A stretch of 64,000 nt of DNA, from the NCBI RefSeq assembly GCF_010993745.1, contig NZ_WOTN01000004.1:1302001-1366000 (forward strand), given 5' to 3'. Every line of letters begins with the position of its first letter. The first letter of the stretch is position 1. Below, piece after piece: positions 1-9,557 of the stretch. The notes below the pieces were generated by a model. That model did no database searches. It was given only the letters and a program-made list of their open reading frames with translations, and was not told where the DNA came from. The DNA is from Fodinicola acaciae (GTDB lineage: Bacteria > Actinomycetota > Actinomycetes > Mycobacteriales > HKI-0501). The translations under genes and the position numbers were made by a program.

Positions 1-198
1 CGCGAGGCGTGGCACCTGGCCGGCGACGTCGACGTCGAGTTTCGGCTCAGCTGTGCGGACCTGCTGGCGCTGCGGGCATTCCTCGGCAGGCTGCGCGGTC
101 AACGGGCGGTCGAGCATGTCGCGGTCGGCATGATCCTGCGCCCGGTCACCAGCCTCGGCCGGCCACGGCTGGTCGGCATCGCGGGCGGCCGGTCATGA
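1..198 (+). CDS. Lrp/AsnC-family regulator, C-terminal fragment
   Basis: This is the 3' end of a gene that begins outside the window; 65 codons are readable in frame 1, ending TGA. The sequence (WHLAGDVDVEFRL...ADLLALRAFL...) has the pattern of the Lrp/AsnC ligand-binding (RAM) domain, where a G-x-x-D strand is followed by a helix beginning D-L-x-x-L. Its TGA overlaps the ATG of the next gene in an ATGA arrangement, so the two are probably translationally coupled. I infer that it controls the PLP-decarboxylase-like gene. The N-terminal helix-turn-helix cannot be seen, so the family call is moderate. Confidence 0.55.
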   Translation, partial: REAWHLAGDVDVEFRLSCADLLALRAFLGRLRGQRAVEHVAVGMILRPVTSLGRPRLVGIAGGRS

Positions 199-1535
199 CG
201 CTGAAGGAATTGTTGCCATCGCTGGGATTGTCGCTGCCGGATCGGCTGACACCGGTGGTCTGGCCGCGGACGACCAGGAAGGTCGCCGGAGACATCGAGA
301 TCGGCGGCGTGAGCCTGGCCGGGATCGCCGGCCGCTATGGCACGCCGGCGTACGTCCTGGACGAGCTCGACCTGCGCGAGCGCTGCCGCGAGTACATGCG
401 TGCGTTCGCCGGCGAGGAGGTCGCCTATGCCGGCAAGGCGTTGCTGACCCGGGCGGTCGCGCGCTGGGTCGGCGAGGAAGGCCTGTCGCTGGACGTGTGC
501 TCGGCCGGTGAGATGGCCGTCGCGCGAGCGATCGGTTTTCCGGCCGAGCGAGTGATTCTGCACGGCAACGCCAAAACTCCGGCGGATCTGGCGTACGCGC
601 GCGACTATCGGGTGGGCCGGATCGTCATCGACTCGCTCGGCGAGGTCGCCCGGATCGCCGCCGAGGCGGAGCGGCCGCAGCGCGTGTTGCTGCGGATCGT
701 GCCCGGTGTCGACGCGCACACGCACACGGCTCTGACCACCGGCACCGAGCACCAGAAGTTTGGTCTGTCGTTGGCGACCGGCGATGCCGCCGAGGCGGCT
801 CGTCGCGTGCTCGGCCAGCGCGCGCTGCGGTTGTGCGGCGTACACGCACATATTGGCTCGCAGGTCAGCCGTTTCGGTGCGTACGAACAGGAGTTGCGGC
901 AGTTGGTCGCGTTTTTGGCCGGACTGTATGCCGAGCACCGGATCACCGTGCCGGAGCTGAACATCGGCGGTGGACACGCGGTGGCCTATGTGGACGGTGA
1001 CGACACCTTCGCACTCGACGACTTCGCGACACGGATCCGCCGCGTGCTGCGGTTCGAGTGCCAGGCCAACCGGCTGCCGGTGCCGCGGCTGACCGTCGAG
1101 CCCGGCCGTGCCATCGCCGCTCGCGCCGGTGTCGCGATTTACCATGTGGTGTCGGTGAAACGCGCTGGTGGCAGGCGTCTGGTCGCGGTCGACGGCGGCA
1201 TGAGCGACAACCCGCGGCCGTCGCTGTATGGCGCGCACTACAGCGTGGTTTTGTTGGGACGCAAGGCAGACACGGCCCAGGAGCGGATGACGGTCGTCGG
1301 CCGGCACTGCGAGGCCGGTGACATCCTGGCCGAGGACGCGCCGCTGCCGGCGGACGTACGGCCCGGTGACCTGCTGGCCGTGCCGGCGTCCGGCGCGTAC
1401 CACTTTCCGTTGGCCTCCAACTACAACCTGGTCGGCCGGCCGCCGCTGATCGCCGTGCGCGGTGGCCGTGCGCGCGTACTCGTCCGCCGCGAGACCATCA
1501 ACGACATCCTGGCGCGCGACATCCGCGAGACCTAG
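195..1535 (+). CDS. Diaminopimelate decarboxylase-like PLP enzyme (fold type III)
   Basis: The 446-aa protein belongs to the alanine-racemase-fold decarboxylases: PLP-lysine in YAGKA (Lys81), HIGSQ (about 219-223), glycine loop NIGGGH (about 257-261), EPGRA (about 302-306), and the C-terminal CEAGD (Cys372) and ASGAYHFP segments that build the active site at the dimer interface. LysA converts meso-diaminopimelate to lysine. The start is the ATG inside the ATGA overlap with the preceding regulator; an upstream in-frame ATG at 9 gives an Arg-rich nonsense N-terminus and was rejected. Pairing with an Lrp-type regulator, and no neighbouring thrA/hom, suggests a specialised paralog (other diamino acid or ornithine/arginine substrate) rather than the main lysA. 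Substrate is inferred only. Confidence 0.85.
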   Translation: MTLKELLPSLGLSLPDRLTPVVWPRTTRKVAGDIEIGGVSLAGIAGRYGTPAYVLDELDLRERCREYMRAFAGEEVAYAGKALLTRAVARWVGEEGLSLDVCSAGEMAVARAIGFPAERVILHGNAKTPADLAYARDYRVGRIVIDSLGEVARIAAEAERPQRVLLRIVPGVDAHTHTALTTGTEHQKFGLSLATGDAAEAARRVLGQRALRLCGVHAHIGSQVSRFGAYEQELRQLVAFLAGLYAEHRITVPELNIGGGHAVAYVDGDDTFALDDFATRIRRVLRFECQANRLPVPRLTVEPGRAIAARAGVAIYHVVSVKRAGGRRLVAVDGGMSDNPRPSLYGAHYSVVLLGRKADTAQERMTVVGRHCEAGDILAEDAPLPADVRPGDLLAVPASGAYHFPLASNYNLVGRPPLIAVRGGRARVLVRRETINDILARDIRET

Positions 1536-1543
1536 CGAAGGGG

Positions 1544-1590
1544 CGCATGGCCACCATGCTTGCGTTGGACGCAAGCATGGTGGCCATGCG
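1544..1590. repeat. GCATGG-family palindrome, perfect 22-bp stem; probable bidirectional terminator
   Basis: Left arm 1544-1565 and right arm 1569-1590 are perfect reverse complements with a 3-nt loop (TGG). It sits 8 bp after the decarboxylase stop and 3 bp before the convergent IclR stop, the position expected of a shared terminator. The core GCATGGCCACCATGC recurs at seven other intergenic loci in this window, so it is a dispersed repeat rather than a one-off terminator. There is no T-run, so it is not a canonical intrinsic terminator. Confidence 0.8.
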
Positions 1591-1593
1591 ACC

Positions 1594-2358
1594 TCAGGGC
1601 GTGCCGCCGAGGCGACGGGTGAACGTGTCGGCGGTTTTCCTGACCAGCCGCGCGATCTGTGCTCGGCCGGCGTGGTCGAGCGATCCCGAGCGGAAGGTGG
1701 TGGCGACCGCCGCGGCCGGCCGGCCGGTGTGGTCGCGTACGGCCACCGCGACCGACGCATAGCCCTCGGTGACCTCGCCGTCCTCCTCGGCATATCCCTG
1801 TTTTCGTTCGGCGGTGAGCGTACGGCGGAGTGCGGTCAGCGTTCGCGGACCGACGCCGGTGCGGTCGACGAGCGTGTCAGCCGACGGAAAAAGCGCGCGC
1901 AGCTGGTTGGCCGGCAGTGCCGCCAGCATGGCCCGTCCTGAGGCGGTGAGTTGTGCCGGCAGGCGTACGCCGACATCGGTGACCAACGGCTCCGGCCGCG
2001 GCGGCCGTGCTTCTATGACGTACAACGTCTCACGGCCGTGCAGGACACCCAGATGCGCGGTGAAACCGATGTCGGCGACGAGTTTTGTCAGCAACGGCCG
2101 GCCAAGGCGTTCCAGCGGAGTGACGCGCAGGTAGGCGCTGCCGATCTCGAAGGCGGCCACGCCGAGCGAATAGCGGCGTTCCTCCGGAAGGTGTGTGACG
2201 AATCCCTGGTCGGCGAGCGCGTTGAGCAGGTGGTAGGTGCTGGACCGCGGCAGTCCGAGCTCGCGCGCGATCGTGCTGGCCGGCAACGGCGCCGGCCGCG
2301 CGGCCAGCAGCCGCAGCACCTCCAGCGCTCGTCGTACGGCCGGGATCTGCTCCTGCAC
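1594..2358 (-). CDS. IclR-family transcriptional regulator (possible HutR)
   Basis: The 254-aa protein has an N-terminal winged helix (about residues 8-60; helix segment ASTIARELGLPRSSTYHLL) and a C-terminal IclR effector-binding domain (about 75-250, with the typical ASGRAMLA segment). It is divergent from a SnoaL-like gene, and the hut operon lies 1.4 kb further on. An IclR-type regulator, HutR, controls histidine utilisation in Corynebacterium resistens, so this could be the hut regulator. It could equally control only the two small genes next to it. A palindrome ATTACC-N5-GGTAAT lies 11 bp beyond its start. Confidence 0.85.
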   Translation of the reverse strand: MQEQIPAVRRALEVLRLLAARPAPLPASTIARELGLPRSSTYHLLNALADQGFVTHLPEERRYSLGVAAFEIGSAYLRVTPLERLGRPLLTKLVADIGFTAHLGVLHGRETLYVIEARPPRPEPLVTDVGVRLPAQLTASGRAMLAALPANQLRALFPSADTLVDRTGVGPRTLTALRRTLTAERKQGYAEEDGEVTEGYASVAVAVRDHTGRPAAAVATTFRSGSLDHAGRAQIARLVRKTADTFTRRLGGTP

Positions 2359-2369
2359 GCGGCCAATCT

Positions 2370-2386
2370 ATTACCTGACTGGTAAT
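2370..2386. promoter_or_regulatory. Candidate operator ATTACC-N5-GGTAAT
   Basis: A perfect 6-bp inverted repeat with a 5-bp spacer lies in the 95-bp gap between the divergent IclR gene and the SnoaL-like gene. IclR regulators typically bind short palindromes in such divergent promoters. Assigning it to this IclR protein is inference from position. No second copy was noticed elsewhere in the window. Confidence 0.5.
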
Positions 2387-2453
2387 CGACGCGCGTTCGC
2401 CGTTCTGGCAGATTTCTGGAGTGTCACAGTCGTTGGAAACAAAGGAGAATCCG

Positions 2454-2813
2454 GTGAAGGACATCGCCGCTCGCTACATCGCCGTGTGGAACGAGAAAGA
2501 CGCCGACGCGCGTGCCAAGGCGGTCGCCGACCTGTGGACCGAGGACGGCGGCTACACCGACCCGCTGGCCGCCGTGCGCGGACCGGAGGCCATCGCCGCC
2601 GTCATCGCCGGCGCGCGGGAACAGTTTGCCGGTTTCGAGTTCCGGCTCGTCGACAACGTCGACGCGCACCACGACACCGTACGGTTTGGCTGGCAGTTGC
2701 TGCCGGCCAGCGGGACCGAGTCGGTCGTCGACGGCTTCGACGTACTCGCGCTGACCGAGGATGGCCGCATCCGGGAGGCCTACGGTTTCCTGGACAAGGT
2801 CCCGGCCGCCTGA
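2454..2813 (+). CDS. SnoaL-like / NTF2-fold protein
   Basis: The 119-aa protein reads AARYIAVWNEKD near the start, then YTDPLAAVRGPEAIAAVI, the typical opening of SnoaL-like NTF2-fold proteins: a helix pair, then a DP...G...I segment. Members are cyclases, isomerases or hydrolases acting in a hydrophobic pocket, and many are uncharacterised. The GTG at 2454 was chosen because an AAAGGAG ribosome-binding site sits 6 nt upstream; the in-frame ATG at 2421 lacks one and would put that site inside the gene. The alpha/beta hydrolase follows after 20 bp, so the two are probably co-transcribed. Confidence 0.75.
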   Translation: MKDIAARYIAVWNEKDADARAKAVADLWTEDGGYTDPLAAVRGPEAIAAVIAGAREQFAGFEFRLVDNVDAHHDTVRFGWQLLPASGTESVVDGFDVLALTEDGRIREAYGFLDKVPAA

Positions 2814-2833
2814 GGACACCGTATGGTCGGCGC

Positions 2834-3520
2834 ATGACCAAACCGATCATCCTCGTCCCCGGATTCTGGCTCGGCGCGTGGGCCTGGGACGACGTGGCCG
2901 CCATCCTGCGCGACGACGGCCACGACGTCACCGCGCTCACGCTGCCGGGCCTGGAGTCCGCCGACGTGGACCGCTCGAAGGTGACGCTCTCCGACCATGT
3001 CGAGGCGATCGCCGACGCCGTACGCGCCGCGGACCAGCCGGTCGTGCTGGCCGTACACAGCGGCACCGGTTTCTCCGGCTATGCCGCGACCGACCTGGTC
3101 CCGGAGCGGATCGCCACGATGGTGTATGTGGACTCGGCGCCGGGCAAAGGTGCGCTGGAGCCCGGTTTCGACGGGGTGGAGCGGCCGCTGCCGTCGTGGG
3201 AGGAACTGGACGAGAACCTCGACGGCCTGACCGAGGAGCACCTGGAGACCTTCCGGCGGCGGTCCGTCCCGATCCCCGGTGCGCTTCTTCGCGAGAGCGC
3301 CGAGTTCACGAACGACCGCCGGTTGGACGTGCGGACCGTGATGATCTGCACCGGCATGCCGTCGGCGCAGCTCAGGGCGCACCTCACGGAGGGATGGGCG
3401 TGGCTGGCCGGACTGTCGGAGCTGCACGACGTCACGTACGAGGACCTGCCGACCAGCCACTGGCCGATGTGGTCGCGGCCCCGGGACCTCGCCACCCTCC
3501 TCGCCGAGGCCGCCGGATAA
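2834..3520 (+). CDS. Alpha/beta hydrolase
   Basis: The 228-aa protein has the compact alpha/beta hydrolase layout: strand and oxyanion turn PIILVPGFWLGAWAWD at the N-terminus, nucleophile elbow AVHSGTG (serine near residue 76), and a C-terminal LPTSHWPMWSRP segment with the catalytic histidine. The fold resembles plant methyl-esterase/MaeC-type hydrolases with no extra lid domain. The start ATG follows the SnoaL-like gene by 20 bp. The upstream extension in this frame runs through another gene and was rejected. The substrate is not predictable. Confidence 0.8.
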   Translation: MTKPIILVPGFWLGAWAWDDVAAILRDDGHDVTALTLPGLESADVDRSKVTLSDHVEAIADAVRAADQPVVLAVHSGTGFSGYAATDLVPERIATMVYVDSAPGKGALEPGFDGVERPLPSWEELDENLDGLTEEHLETFRRRSVPIPGALLRESAEFTNDRRLDVRTVMICTGMPSAQLRAHLTEGWAWLAGLSELHDVTYEDLPTSHWPMWSRPRDLATLLAEAAG

Positions 3521-3650
3521 GACCTCTAAGTCCGAATGCCTCCTTCTTGACCTCCTGAATCGATCCGCGCGGTCAACAAAGTCGCATCCGGGTGCCGGAT
3601 GGCGTGTCCGAATGGGACCGGTCGACATATTCGCGCAGGTCACGCGGCGT

Positions 3651-3685
3651 CGGACGACGCAATCGGAATCCGATTGCGTCGTCCG
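3651..3685. promoter_or_regulatory. Perfect 17-bp inverted repeat upstream of hutH (operator or leader hairpin)
   Basis: Arms 3651-3667 and 3669-3685 are exact reverse complements separated by one base, centred about 97 bp before the hutH start. A second, shorter inverted repeat GTCTC-N6-GAGAC follows at 3694-3709. The single-base spacer suits a protein operator better than an RNA hairpin, although transcription through it would also fold. Placement in the 244-bp gap before the hut genes makes it the best candidate site for a hut regulator. Confidence 0.6.
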
Positions 3686-3764
3686 GCAGGTGTGTCTCGG
3701 ATCTGAGACGCGTTTGCCCCGCCAGGAGCGGCGGAATGCGGCCGGAGCGGGTGGAATAGGCCTC

Positions 3765-5303
3765 ATGAGTGAGGTGGTGCTGGTCGGCGTCGAGCCGGCG
3801 ACGGCGGACGACGTGGTCAGGGTCGCGCGGCACGGCGCGAAGGTCGAGCTGACCGACGCGGCGGTCAAGGCGATGCGGGCGTCCCGCGACGTGATCGACG
3901 AGCTGGCCGGCGACGAAGGCACGCCGCATTACGGTGTGTCGACCGGCTTCGGCGCGCTCGCCACCACCTACATCCCGGCTGACCGCCGGGCCGCGCTGCA
4001 GCGGTCGCTCGTACGGTCACACGCGGCCAGCTCCGGTCCGGAGGTCGAGCGCGAGGTCGTACGCGCGTTGATGCTGCTGCGGCTGCGGACGCTGGCCAGC
4101 GGCCGGACGGGCGTCCGGCCGGAGACCGCGCGGCTGCTGGCCGACCTGCTCAATCACGGCATCACACCGGTCGTCGGTGAGTACGGCAGCCTCGGCTGTT
4201 CCGGCGACCTCGCACCGCTCTCGCACGTCGCGCTCGCGTTGACCGGCGAAGGTGACGTACGCGACGCGAACGGTGATCGCATGACCGCCGCGGCGGCTCT
4301 GCGCAAGGAAAACCTGCAACCGGTCGAGCTGGCGGCCAAGGAAGGCCTGGCGCTGATCAACGGCACCGACGGCATGCTCGGCATGCTCACGCTTGCCGCC
4401 GCAGACCTGGAAAAGCTGTTGCGACTCGCCGACGTGGCCGCCGCGATGAGCGTCGAGGCGTTGCTCGGCACCGACCGTGTCTTCGCCGCCGACCTGCAGG
4501 AGCTGCGGCCACAGCCGGGACAGGCGCTGGCCGCGGCGAACATGCGAAAACTCCTCGCTGACTCGAAAATCATGGAGAGCCACCGCGGTCCCGACTGCAC
4601 TCGCGTCCAGGACGCGTATTCGCTGCGCTGCGCGCCGCAGGTCGCCGGCGCGGCTCGCGACACGCTCAACTACACCAACCTGGTGGCGCACCGCGAGCTG
4701 GCGTCCACAGTGGACAATCCGGCTGTGCTCGCAGATGGTCGGGTCGAGTCCAACGGCAACTTCCACGGCGCTCCGGTCGCGTACGCGCTGGACTTCCTGG
4801 CCATTCCGGTCGCCGACCTGGCCAGCATGTCGGAGCGGCGTACGGACCGGATGCTGGATGTCGCGCGATCGCACGGACTGCCGCCGTTCCTGGCGCACGA
4901 GGTCGGCGTCGACTCCGGCCACATGATCGCGCACTACACCCAGGCCGGCGTGGTTTCCGAGTTGAAACGACTGGCAAACCCGGCCAGCGTCGACTCGATC
5001 CCGACCTCCGCGATGCAGGAGGACCACGTGTCGATGGGATGGGCCGGCGGACGAAAGCTCCGCCGCTCCGTCGACGGGCTGCGTACGGTGCTGGCGATCG
5101 AGATCCTGACCGCCGCTCGCGCGCTCGACCTGCGCGCGCCGCTGATGCCAGCGCCAGCGACGAAAGCGGTCGTCGACGTGCTGAGGTCCACAGTGGACGG
5201 ACCGGGTCCTGACCGCTATCTGGCGCCCGACATCGAGCGTACGGTCGCCGCGCTGGACGATCTGCTGCACGCCGCCGAATCCGTGACCGGACCTTTGGAC
5301 TAG
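3765..5303 (+). CDS. hutH: Histidine ammonia-lyase
   Basis: HutH deaminates L-histidine to urocanate, the first step of histidine degradation. The 512-aa length is normal. The MIO-forming tripeptide lies in GSLGCSGDLAPL at residues 145-147 and is Cys-Ser-Gly rather than the commoner Ala-Ser-Gly; a Cys-Gly cross-link is, as I recall, annotated for streptomycete HutH, so this looks lineage-typical and functional. Other family marks are HYGVSTGFG (about 55-63) and the QDAYSLRC segment. The ATG at 3765 was chosen because upstream in-frame codons run through the inverted repeats. hutU follows after 9 bp. Confidence 0.96.
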   Translation: MSEVVLVGVEPATADDVVRVARHGAKVELTDAAVKAMRASRDVIDELAGDEGTPHYGVSTGFGALATTYIPADRRAALQRSLVRSHAASSGPEVEREVVRALMLLRLRTLASGRTGVRPETARLLADLLNHGITPVVGEYGSLGCSGDLAPLSHVALALTGEGDVRDANGDRMTAAAALRKENLQPVELAAKEGLALINGTDGMLGMLTLAAADLEKLLRLADVAAAMSVEALLGTDRVFAADLQELRPQPGQALAAANMRKLLADSKIMESHRGPDCTRVQDAYSLRCAPQVAGAARDTLNYTNLVAHRELASTVDNPAVLADGRVESNGNFHGAPVAYALDFLAIPVADLASMSERRTDRMLDVARSHGLPPFLAHEVGVDSGHMIAHYTQAGVVSELKRLANPASVDSIPTSAMQEDHVSMGWAGGRKLRRSVDGLRTVLAIEILTAARALDLRAPLMPAPATKAVVDVLRSTVDGPGPDRYLAPDIERTVAALDDLLHAAESVTGPLD

Positions 5304-5312
5304 GAGAAAACG

Positions 5313-6968
5313 ATGGTCAGCTCGCCGAGAGGCACGACGTTGACGGCGCGGTCGTGGCAGACCGAGGCGCCGCTGCGGATGCTGCAGAACAACCTCGACC
5401 CCGAGGTCGCCGAGCGGCCGGACGACCTGGTCGTCTACGGCGGCACCGGCAAGGCCGCGCGCGACTGGCCGAGTTTTCACGCGCTCGTACGAACCCTGAC
5501 CGACCTGCGCGACGACGAGACCATGCTGGTCCAAAGTGGACGGCCGGTCGGTGTCATGCGTACGCACGAGTGGGCTCCCCGCGTGCTGATCGCCAACTCC
5601 AACCTGGTGCCCGACTGGGCCAGCTGGCCGGAGTTTCGCAAGCTCGAACACCTTGGCCTGACGATGTATGGCCAGATGACCGCCGGATCGTGGATCTACA
5701 TTGGTACGCAAGGCATCCTGCAGGGGACCTACGAGACTTTCGCCGCGGTGGCGGAAAAACGCTTCAACGGTACGCTCGCCGGCACGCTGACCCTGACCGC
5801 CGGCTGCGGTGGCATGGGTGGCGCGCAGCCGCTCGCCGTCACCATGAACGGCGGCGCCGTTATTTGTATCGATGTCGACAAATCGCGGCTGCAAAGGCGT
5901 GTCGACCACCGCTATCTGGACGTCATCGCGTCCAATGTGGACGATGCGATCGAACAGGCGGTGACGGCCAAGCGCGAACGCCGTCCGATGTCGGTCGGCC
6001 TGGTCGGCAACGCGGCCACGCTGGTGCCGGAGCTGCTGCGCCGCGGTGTCGAGATCGACATCGTCACCGACCAAACGTCCGCGCACGACCCGCTCTCGTA
6101 CGTGCCGGAAGGCATCGACCCCGGCGACGCTCCCGACTATGCGGCGAAAAAACCGGAGGAGTTCACCGATCGCGCCCGTGCGTCGATGGCCAAGCACGTG
6201 GAGGCGATGGTCGGTTTCCAGGACGCCGGCGCCGAGGTTTTCGACTACGGCAACTCGCTGCGTGGCGAGGCGCGGCTCGGCGGCTATGACCGCGCGTTCG
6301 ACTATCCGGGTTTCGTGCCGGCCTACATCCGGCCGCTGTTCTGCCAGGGCAAGGGACCGTTCCGGTGGGCCGCGCTTTCCGGCGATCCCAAGGACATCGC
6401 GGTCACCGACCGGGCGATCCTCGATCTTTTCCCGGAAAACGAGTCGCTCAACCGGTGGATCCGGCTGGCCGGCGAGAAAGTCGCGTTCCAGGGACTGCCG
6501 GCGCGGATCTGCTGGCTCGGCTATGGCGAGCGGCACCTGGCCGGCCTGCGGTTCAACGAGCTGGTGCGAAGCGGCGAGATCAGCGCGCCGGTGGTGATCG
6601 GCCGCGACCACCTCGACTGCGGCAGCGTGGCCTCGCCGTATCGCGAGACCGAGAGCATGGCCGACGGCTCCGACGCGATCGCCGACTGGCCGCTGCTCAA
6701 CGCGCTGGTCAACACAGCTTCCGGCGCGTCGTGGGTGTCGATCCACCACGGCGGGGGTGTCGGCATCGGCCGGTCGATCCACGCCGGCCAGGTGACCGTC
6801 GCCGATGGTACGGAGCTGGCCGCGCAGAAGCTCGAGCGCGTACTCACCAACGATCCCGGCATGGGGGTCATCCGGCACGTCGACGCCGGCTATCCGCTGG
6901 CGCGCGAGGTCGCCGAGGCGCACGACGTGCACGTCCCTATGGCACACAGCCCGATGGCGGCACAGTGA
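5313..6968 (+). CDS. hutU: Urocanate hydratase
   Basis: HutU (551 aa) converts urocanate to imidazolone propionate using tightly bound NAD+. Diagnostic segments are [12 protein letters not shown] near residue 45, the [12 protein letters not shown] glycine-rich region (about 168-180) that forms part of the NAD site, and the C-terminal [15 protein letters not shown] motif. An AGGAG ribosome-binding site lies just upstream of the ATG. It sits between hutH (9 bp upstream) and hutI (GTGA overlap), so the three form one operon. Confidence 0.97.
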   Translation: MVSSPRGTTLTARSWQTEAPLRMLQNNLDPEVAERPDDLVVYGGTGKAARDWPSFHALVRTLTDLRDDETMLVQSGRPVGVMRTHEWAPRVLIANSNLVPDWASWPEFRKLEHLGLTMYGQMTAGSWIYIGTQGILQGTYETFAAVAEKRFNGTLAGTLTLTAGCGGMGGAQPLAVTMNGGAVICIDVDKSRLQRRVDHRYLDVIASNVDDAIEQAVTAKRERRPMSVGLVGNAATLVPELLRRGVEIDIVTDQTSAHDPLSYVPEGIDPGDAPDYAAKKPEEFTDRARASMAKHVEAMVGFQDAGAEVFDYGNSLRGEARLGGYDRAFDYPGFVPAYIRPLFCQGKGPFRWAALSGDPKDIAVTDRAILDLFPENESLNRWIRLAGEKVAFQGLPARICWLGYGERHLAGLRFNELVRSGEISAPVVIGRDHLDCGSVASPYRETESMADGSDAIADWPLLNALVNTASGASWVSIHHGGGVGIGRSIHAGQVTVADGTELAAQKLERVLTNDPGMGVIRHVDAGYPLAREVAEAHDVHVPMAHSPMAAQ

Positions 6969-8155
6969 CCTCGCTGGTCATCGATGACATCGGCCAGCTC
7001 GTCACCAACGATCCGGGGCTCGGCGAAGGACCGCTCGGCCTGCGTACGCACGCGGCGGTCGCCATCGACAACGGCGTGGTGACCTGGGTCGGAGACTCCG
7101 CCGCGGCACCACCCGCCGACGAGCGCATCGATGCCGCCGGAGCGTGTGTGATCCCGGGGTTCGTCGACAGCCACGCGCATCTGGTGTTCGCCGGCGACCG
7201 TACGGACGAGTTCGCCGCGCGGATGGCCGGCGAGCGATACACCGCCGGCGGCATCCGTACGACGGTGGCGGCAACGCGCGCGGCGACGGACGACCAGCTC
7301 AGAGCCAATGTCGCGCGGCTGACCGCGGAGATGCTGTGGCAGGGGACGACGACGGTCGAGATCAAGAGCGGTTACGGCTTGACCGTCGCCGACGAGCGGC
7401 GGTCACTGCGCATCGCTGGCGAGTTCACCACGGAGACGACCTACCTCGGTGCGCATGTGGTGCCCGCGGATGCCGAGGTCGCCGACTATGTGGAGCTGGT
7501 GACCGGCGACATGCTGGCCGCGTGCGCGCCATACGCGCGATGGGCCGACGTCTTCTGCGAGGAAGGTGCCTTCGGCGTCGACGCGGCTCGTACGATCCTG
7601 ACGGCCGCACGGAAGGCGGGCCTGGCGCTGCGCGTACACGCCAACCAGCTGCGGCCTGGACCAGGCGTGCGACTGGCCGCCGAGCTTGGCGCGGCCAGTG
7701 CGGACCACTGCACGTACCTGTCGGATGCGGACGTCGACGCGCTTGGCCAGTCGGGCACGGTCGCGACGCTGCTGCCAGGTGTGGAGTTCTCCACACGGTC
7801 GCCGTTTCCGGACGGCCGGCGGCTGCTGGCGGCCGGCGTACGGGTCGCGATCGCCACGGACTGCAACCCGGGCACCTCGTACACGTCGAGCATGCCGTTC
7901 TGCGTCGCGCTCGCGGTGCGTGACATGGGTCTGACGTGCGCCGAGGCGCTAGCTGCGGCAACGGTCGGTGGCGCCGCGGCGTTGCGGCGCGACGACGTCG
8001 GACGGCTCACGCCGGGTAGTCGCGGCGACGCCGTCGTCCTCGACACGCCGCGTTACGAACATCTCGCATATCGGCCAGGGGTGCCGATTGTTCGCGCAGT
8101 TGTACGCGATGGTGCGAAAGTCGCCGAATCACTGGCCGTAACCGGCGAGGCCTGA
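6965..8155 (+). CDS. hutI: Imidazolonepropionase
   Basis: HutI (396 aa) is the amidohydrolase that opens the imidazolone ring to give N-formimidoyl-L-glutamate. The metal-binding pair is in VDSHAHLVF (His70, His72); [22 protein letters not shown] and the TDCNPGTS segment are typical of the family. The start is a GTG whose bases overlap the hutU stop. No hutF or hutG follows, so the last steps must be encoded elsewhere. A longer in-frame extension upstream lies inside hutU and was rejected. Confidence 0.95.
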   Translation: MTSLVIDDIGQLVTNDPGLGEGPLGLRTHAAVAIDNGVVTWVGDSAAAPPADERIDAAGACVIPGFVDSHAHLVFAGDRTDEFAARMAGERYTAGGIRTTVAATRAATDDQLRANVARLTAEMLWQGTTTVEIKSGYGLTVADERRSLRIAGEFTTETTYLGAHVVPADAEVADYVELVTGDMLAACAPYARWADVFCEEGAFGVDAARTILTAARKAGLALRVHANQLRPGPGVRLAAELGAASADHCTYLSDADVDALGQSGTVATLLPGVEFSTRSPFPDGRRLLAAGVRVAIATDCNPGTSYTSSMPFCVALAVRDMGLTCAEALAAATVGGAAALRRDDVGRLTPGSRGDAVVLDTPRYEHLAYRPGVPIVRAVVRDGAKVAESLAVTGEA

Positions 8156-8204
8156 TTGGCCACCCGTGCGAAAACCGGGGCGAGTCGGCGCTAGCCTGTG
8201 GTGT

Positions 8205-9533
8205 ATGTCTGCGCGCTCCCGCTCCGGCTTCATGGGGGCCGTGCGCGCTCGGTCGAGCTGGCTGCTCTGGTTCGGGGTGGCGCTCGCGCCGGTCGCGGCC
8301 CTGCTGCTGGCCTTCGGCCAGGGCACCAGCCCGCTCCGGATCGCCGCCGTGCTGGCGCTGGTCGCGGTGGTGCTGATCGGCCTGTCGGTGGTGCTGCGGC
8401 CGGAGCCGGCGGAGATCCGCGACGAGATCACCGACGACATGCAGCACGAGGTCGACCAGGTCCGTGACGAGGTGATCGTGCTCAAGCGCGACATCGAGCG
8501 GTCGATGCGCGCCGAGCTGGAGCGCGTACGCACCGAGCTCGCGCAGCGGCAGCCGGAGCCGATCGACCTGCGTACGCCGGGACGTGCCGCCGTGCCGGCC
8601 AAGCAGCGCAACATGCGGGAGACCGAACGGGTCGCACGCCAGGACCGCAACACGCGCGACACCGACCGGGTCGCCGTCAACGGCCGGCCACCGGCGCGTA
8701 ATGCCAACGGCACGCCGGCCGGTTCGCGCGGGTCGGCGCAGGTCGCGGCCGCGCGCGCGTCGGTCAACGGCAACCGCCCGGAAGGCGACCGGCCGGCCAA
8801 CCGGCCGATCAGCGGCAGCCCCATCTCGCCGGTCAGCGGTCAGACGCAGCCGATGCCGACGATCGACACGCCGCGGCGCGGCGGCGGCCGTGCGAGTGTC
8901 CCGCCGCCACCAGCTCCGCCAGCGGTCCCGGAGCCAGCCGCCGAGCCCCGGCGTAACGGCCGCGCGCACGTCGGCGGACCGGACGCCAACCTGGCCAGCC
9001 AGCTGGACAGCTGGCTCGACTCGCGCGACAAGGGGGCCCGGCAGTCGCCGCTGGCCCAGCCGTCGCCGCCGCGCCGCAAGCAGGAGCCGCCGGCCGCGCC
9101 GAAGTCCTCGTCGCGCTGGTCCTCATACCAGGTGGACAACGGCGCCGACGACCCACTGTTCGGCAGCATGCCGCCGGCCGAGCCGCAGCTCGACCGGCGC
9201 TCGTCCGGCAGCCGGCACGAGCGCGGCCAGATGCCGCCGGCCGCGCGCGCCGACAACGAGGTCTCGACCAGCTCCGAGGCCGACCCGTACGACCCGGAGG
9301 CGACGCAGCCGTACGACCCGCCGGGCCCGCGCCGCCGCCGGCGCGCGGCCGAGGAGCCGCCGGCCGAGGACACCGGCTATTCCGGCGGCCGCCGGTCCGC
9401 CGGCAGCCACTCGGGGTCGTCGTACGGCTCGGCGAGCGGCCGGTCGCGGTCGTCCCGCTCCGAGGTGCTCGGCCGCCACTCGCAGTCGCCGCCGGCCTCC
9501 GGCCGCCACTCCCGCGGCACCGACTCGTACTGA
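8205..9533 (+). CDS. Membrane protein with coiled coil and disordered Pro/Arg-rich tail
   Basis: The 442-aa protein has two close transmembrane helices (about residues 15-36 and 43-62), then a charged heptad-like stretch (about 66-115, DEITDDMQHEVDQVRDEV...) likely to be a coiled coil, then over 300 residues of low-complexity Pro/Arg/Ser/Gly sequence predicted to be disordered and cytoplasmic. I do not recognise a named family. The ATG at 8205 was preferred to an upstream GTG in the same frame because it leaves a short basic N-terminus before the first helix. It is tail-to-tail with the ABC permease gene. Confidence 0.75.
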   Translation: MSARSRSGFMGAVRARSSWLLWFGVALAPVAALLLAFGQGTSPLRIAAVLALVAVVLIGLSVVLRPEPAEIRDEITDDMQHEVDQVRDEVIVLKRDIERSMRAELERVRTELAQRQPEPIDLRTPGRAAVPAKQRNMRETERVARQDRNTRDTDRVAVNGRPPARNANGTPAGSRGSAQVAAARASVNGNRPEGDRPANRPISGSPISPVSGQTQPMPTIDTPRRGGGRASVPPPPAPPAVPEPAAEPRRNGRAHVGGPDANLASQLDSWLDSRDKGARQSPLAQPSPPRRKQEPPAAPKSSSRWSSYQVDNGADDPLFGSMPPAEPQLDRRSSGSRHERGQMPPAARADNEVSTSSEADPYDPEATQPYDPPGPRRRRRAAEEPPAEDTGYSGGRRSAGSHSGSSYGSASGRSRSSRSEVLGRHSQSPPASGRHSRGTDSY

Positions 9534-9557
9534 CCAGAACCGTGCCGGGGTGACCTC

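Noticed and set aside
4017-6947. 976-codon minus-strand frame opposite hutH and hutU
   Set aside because: It spans two well-supported genes on the other strand and shows antisense composition with no domain.
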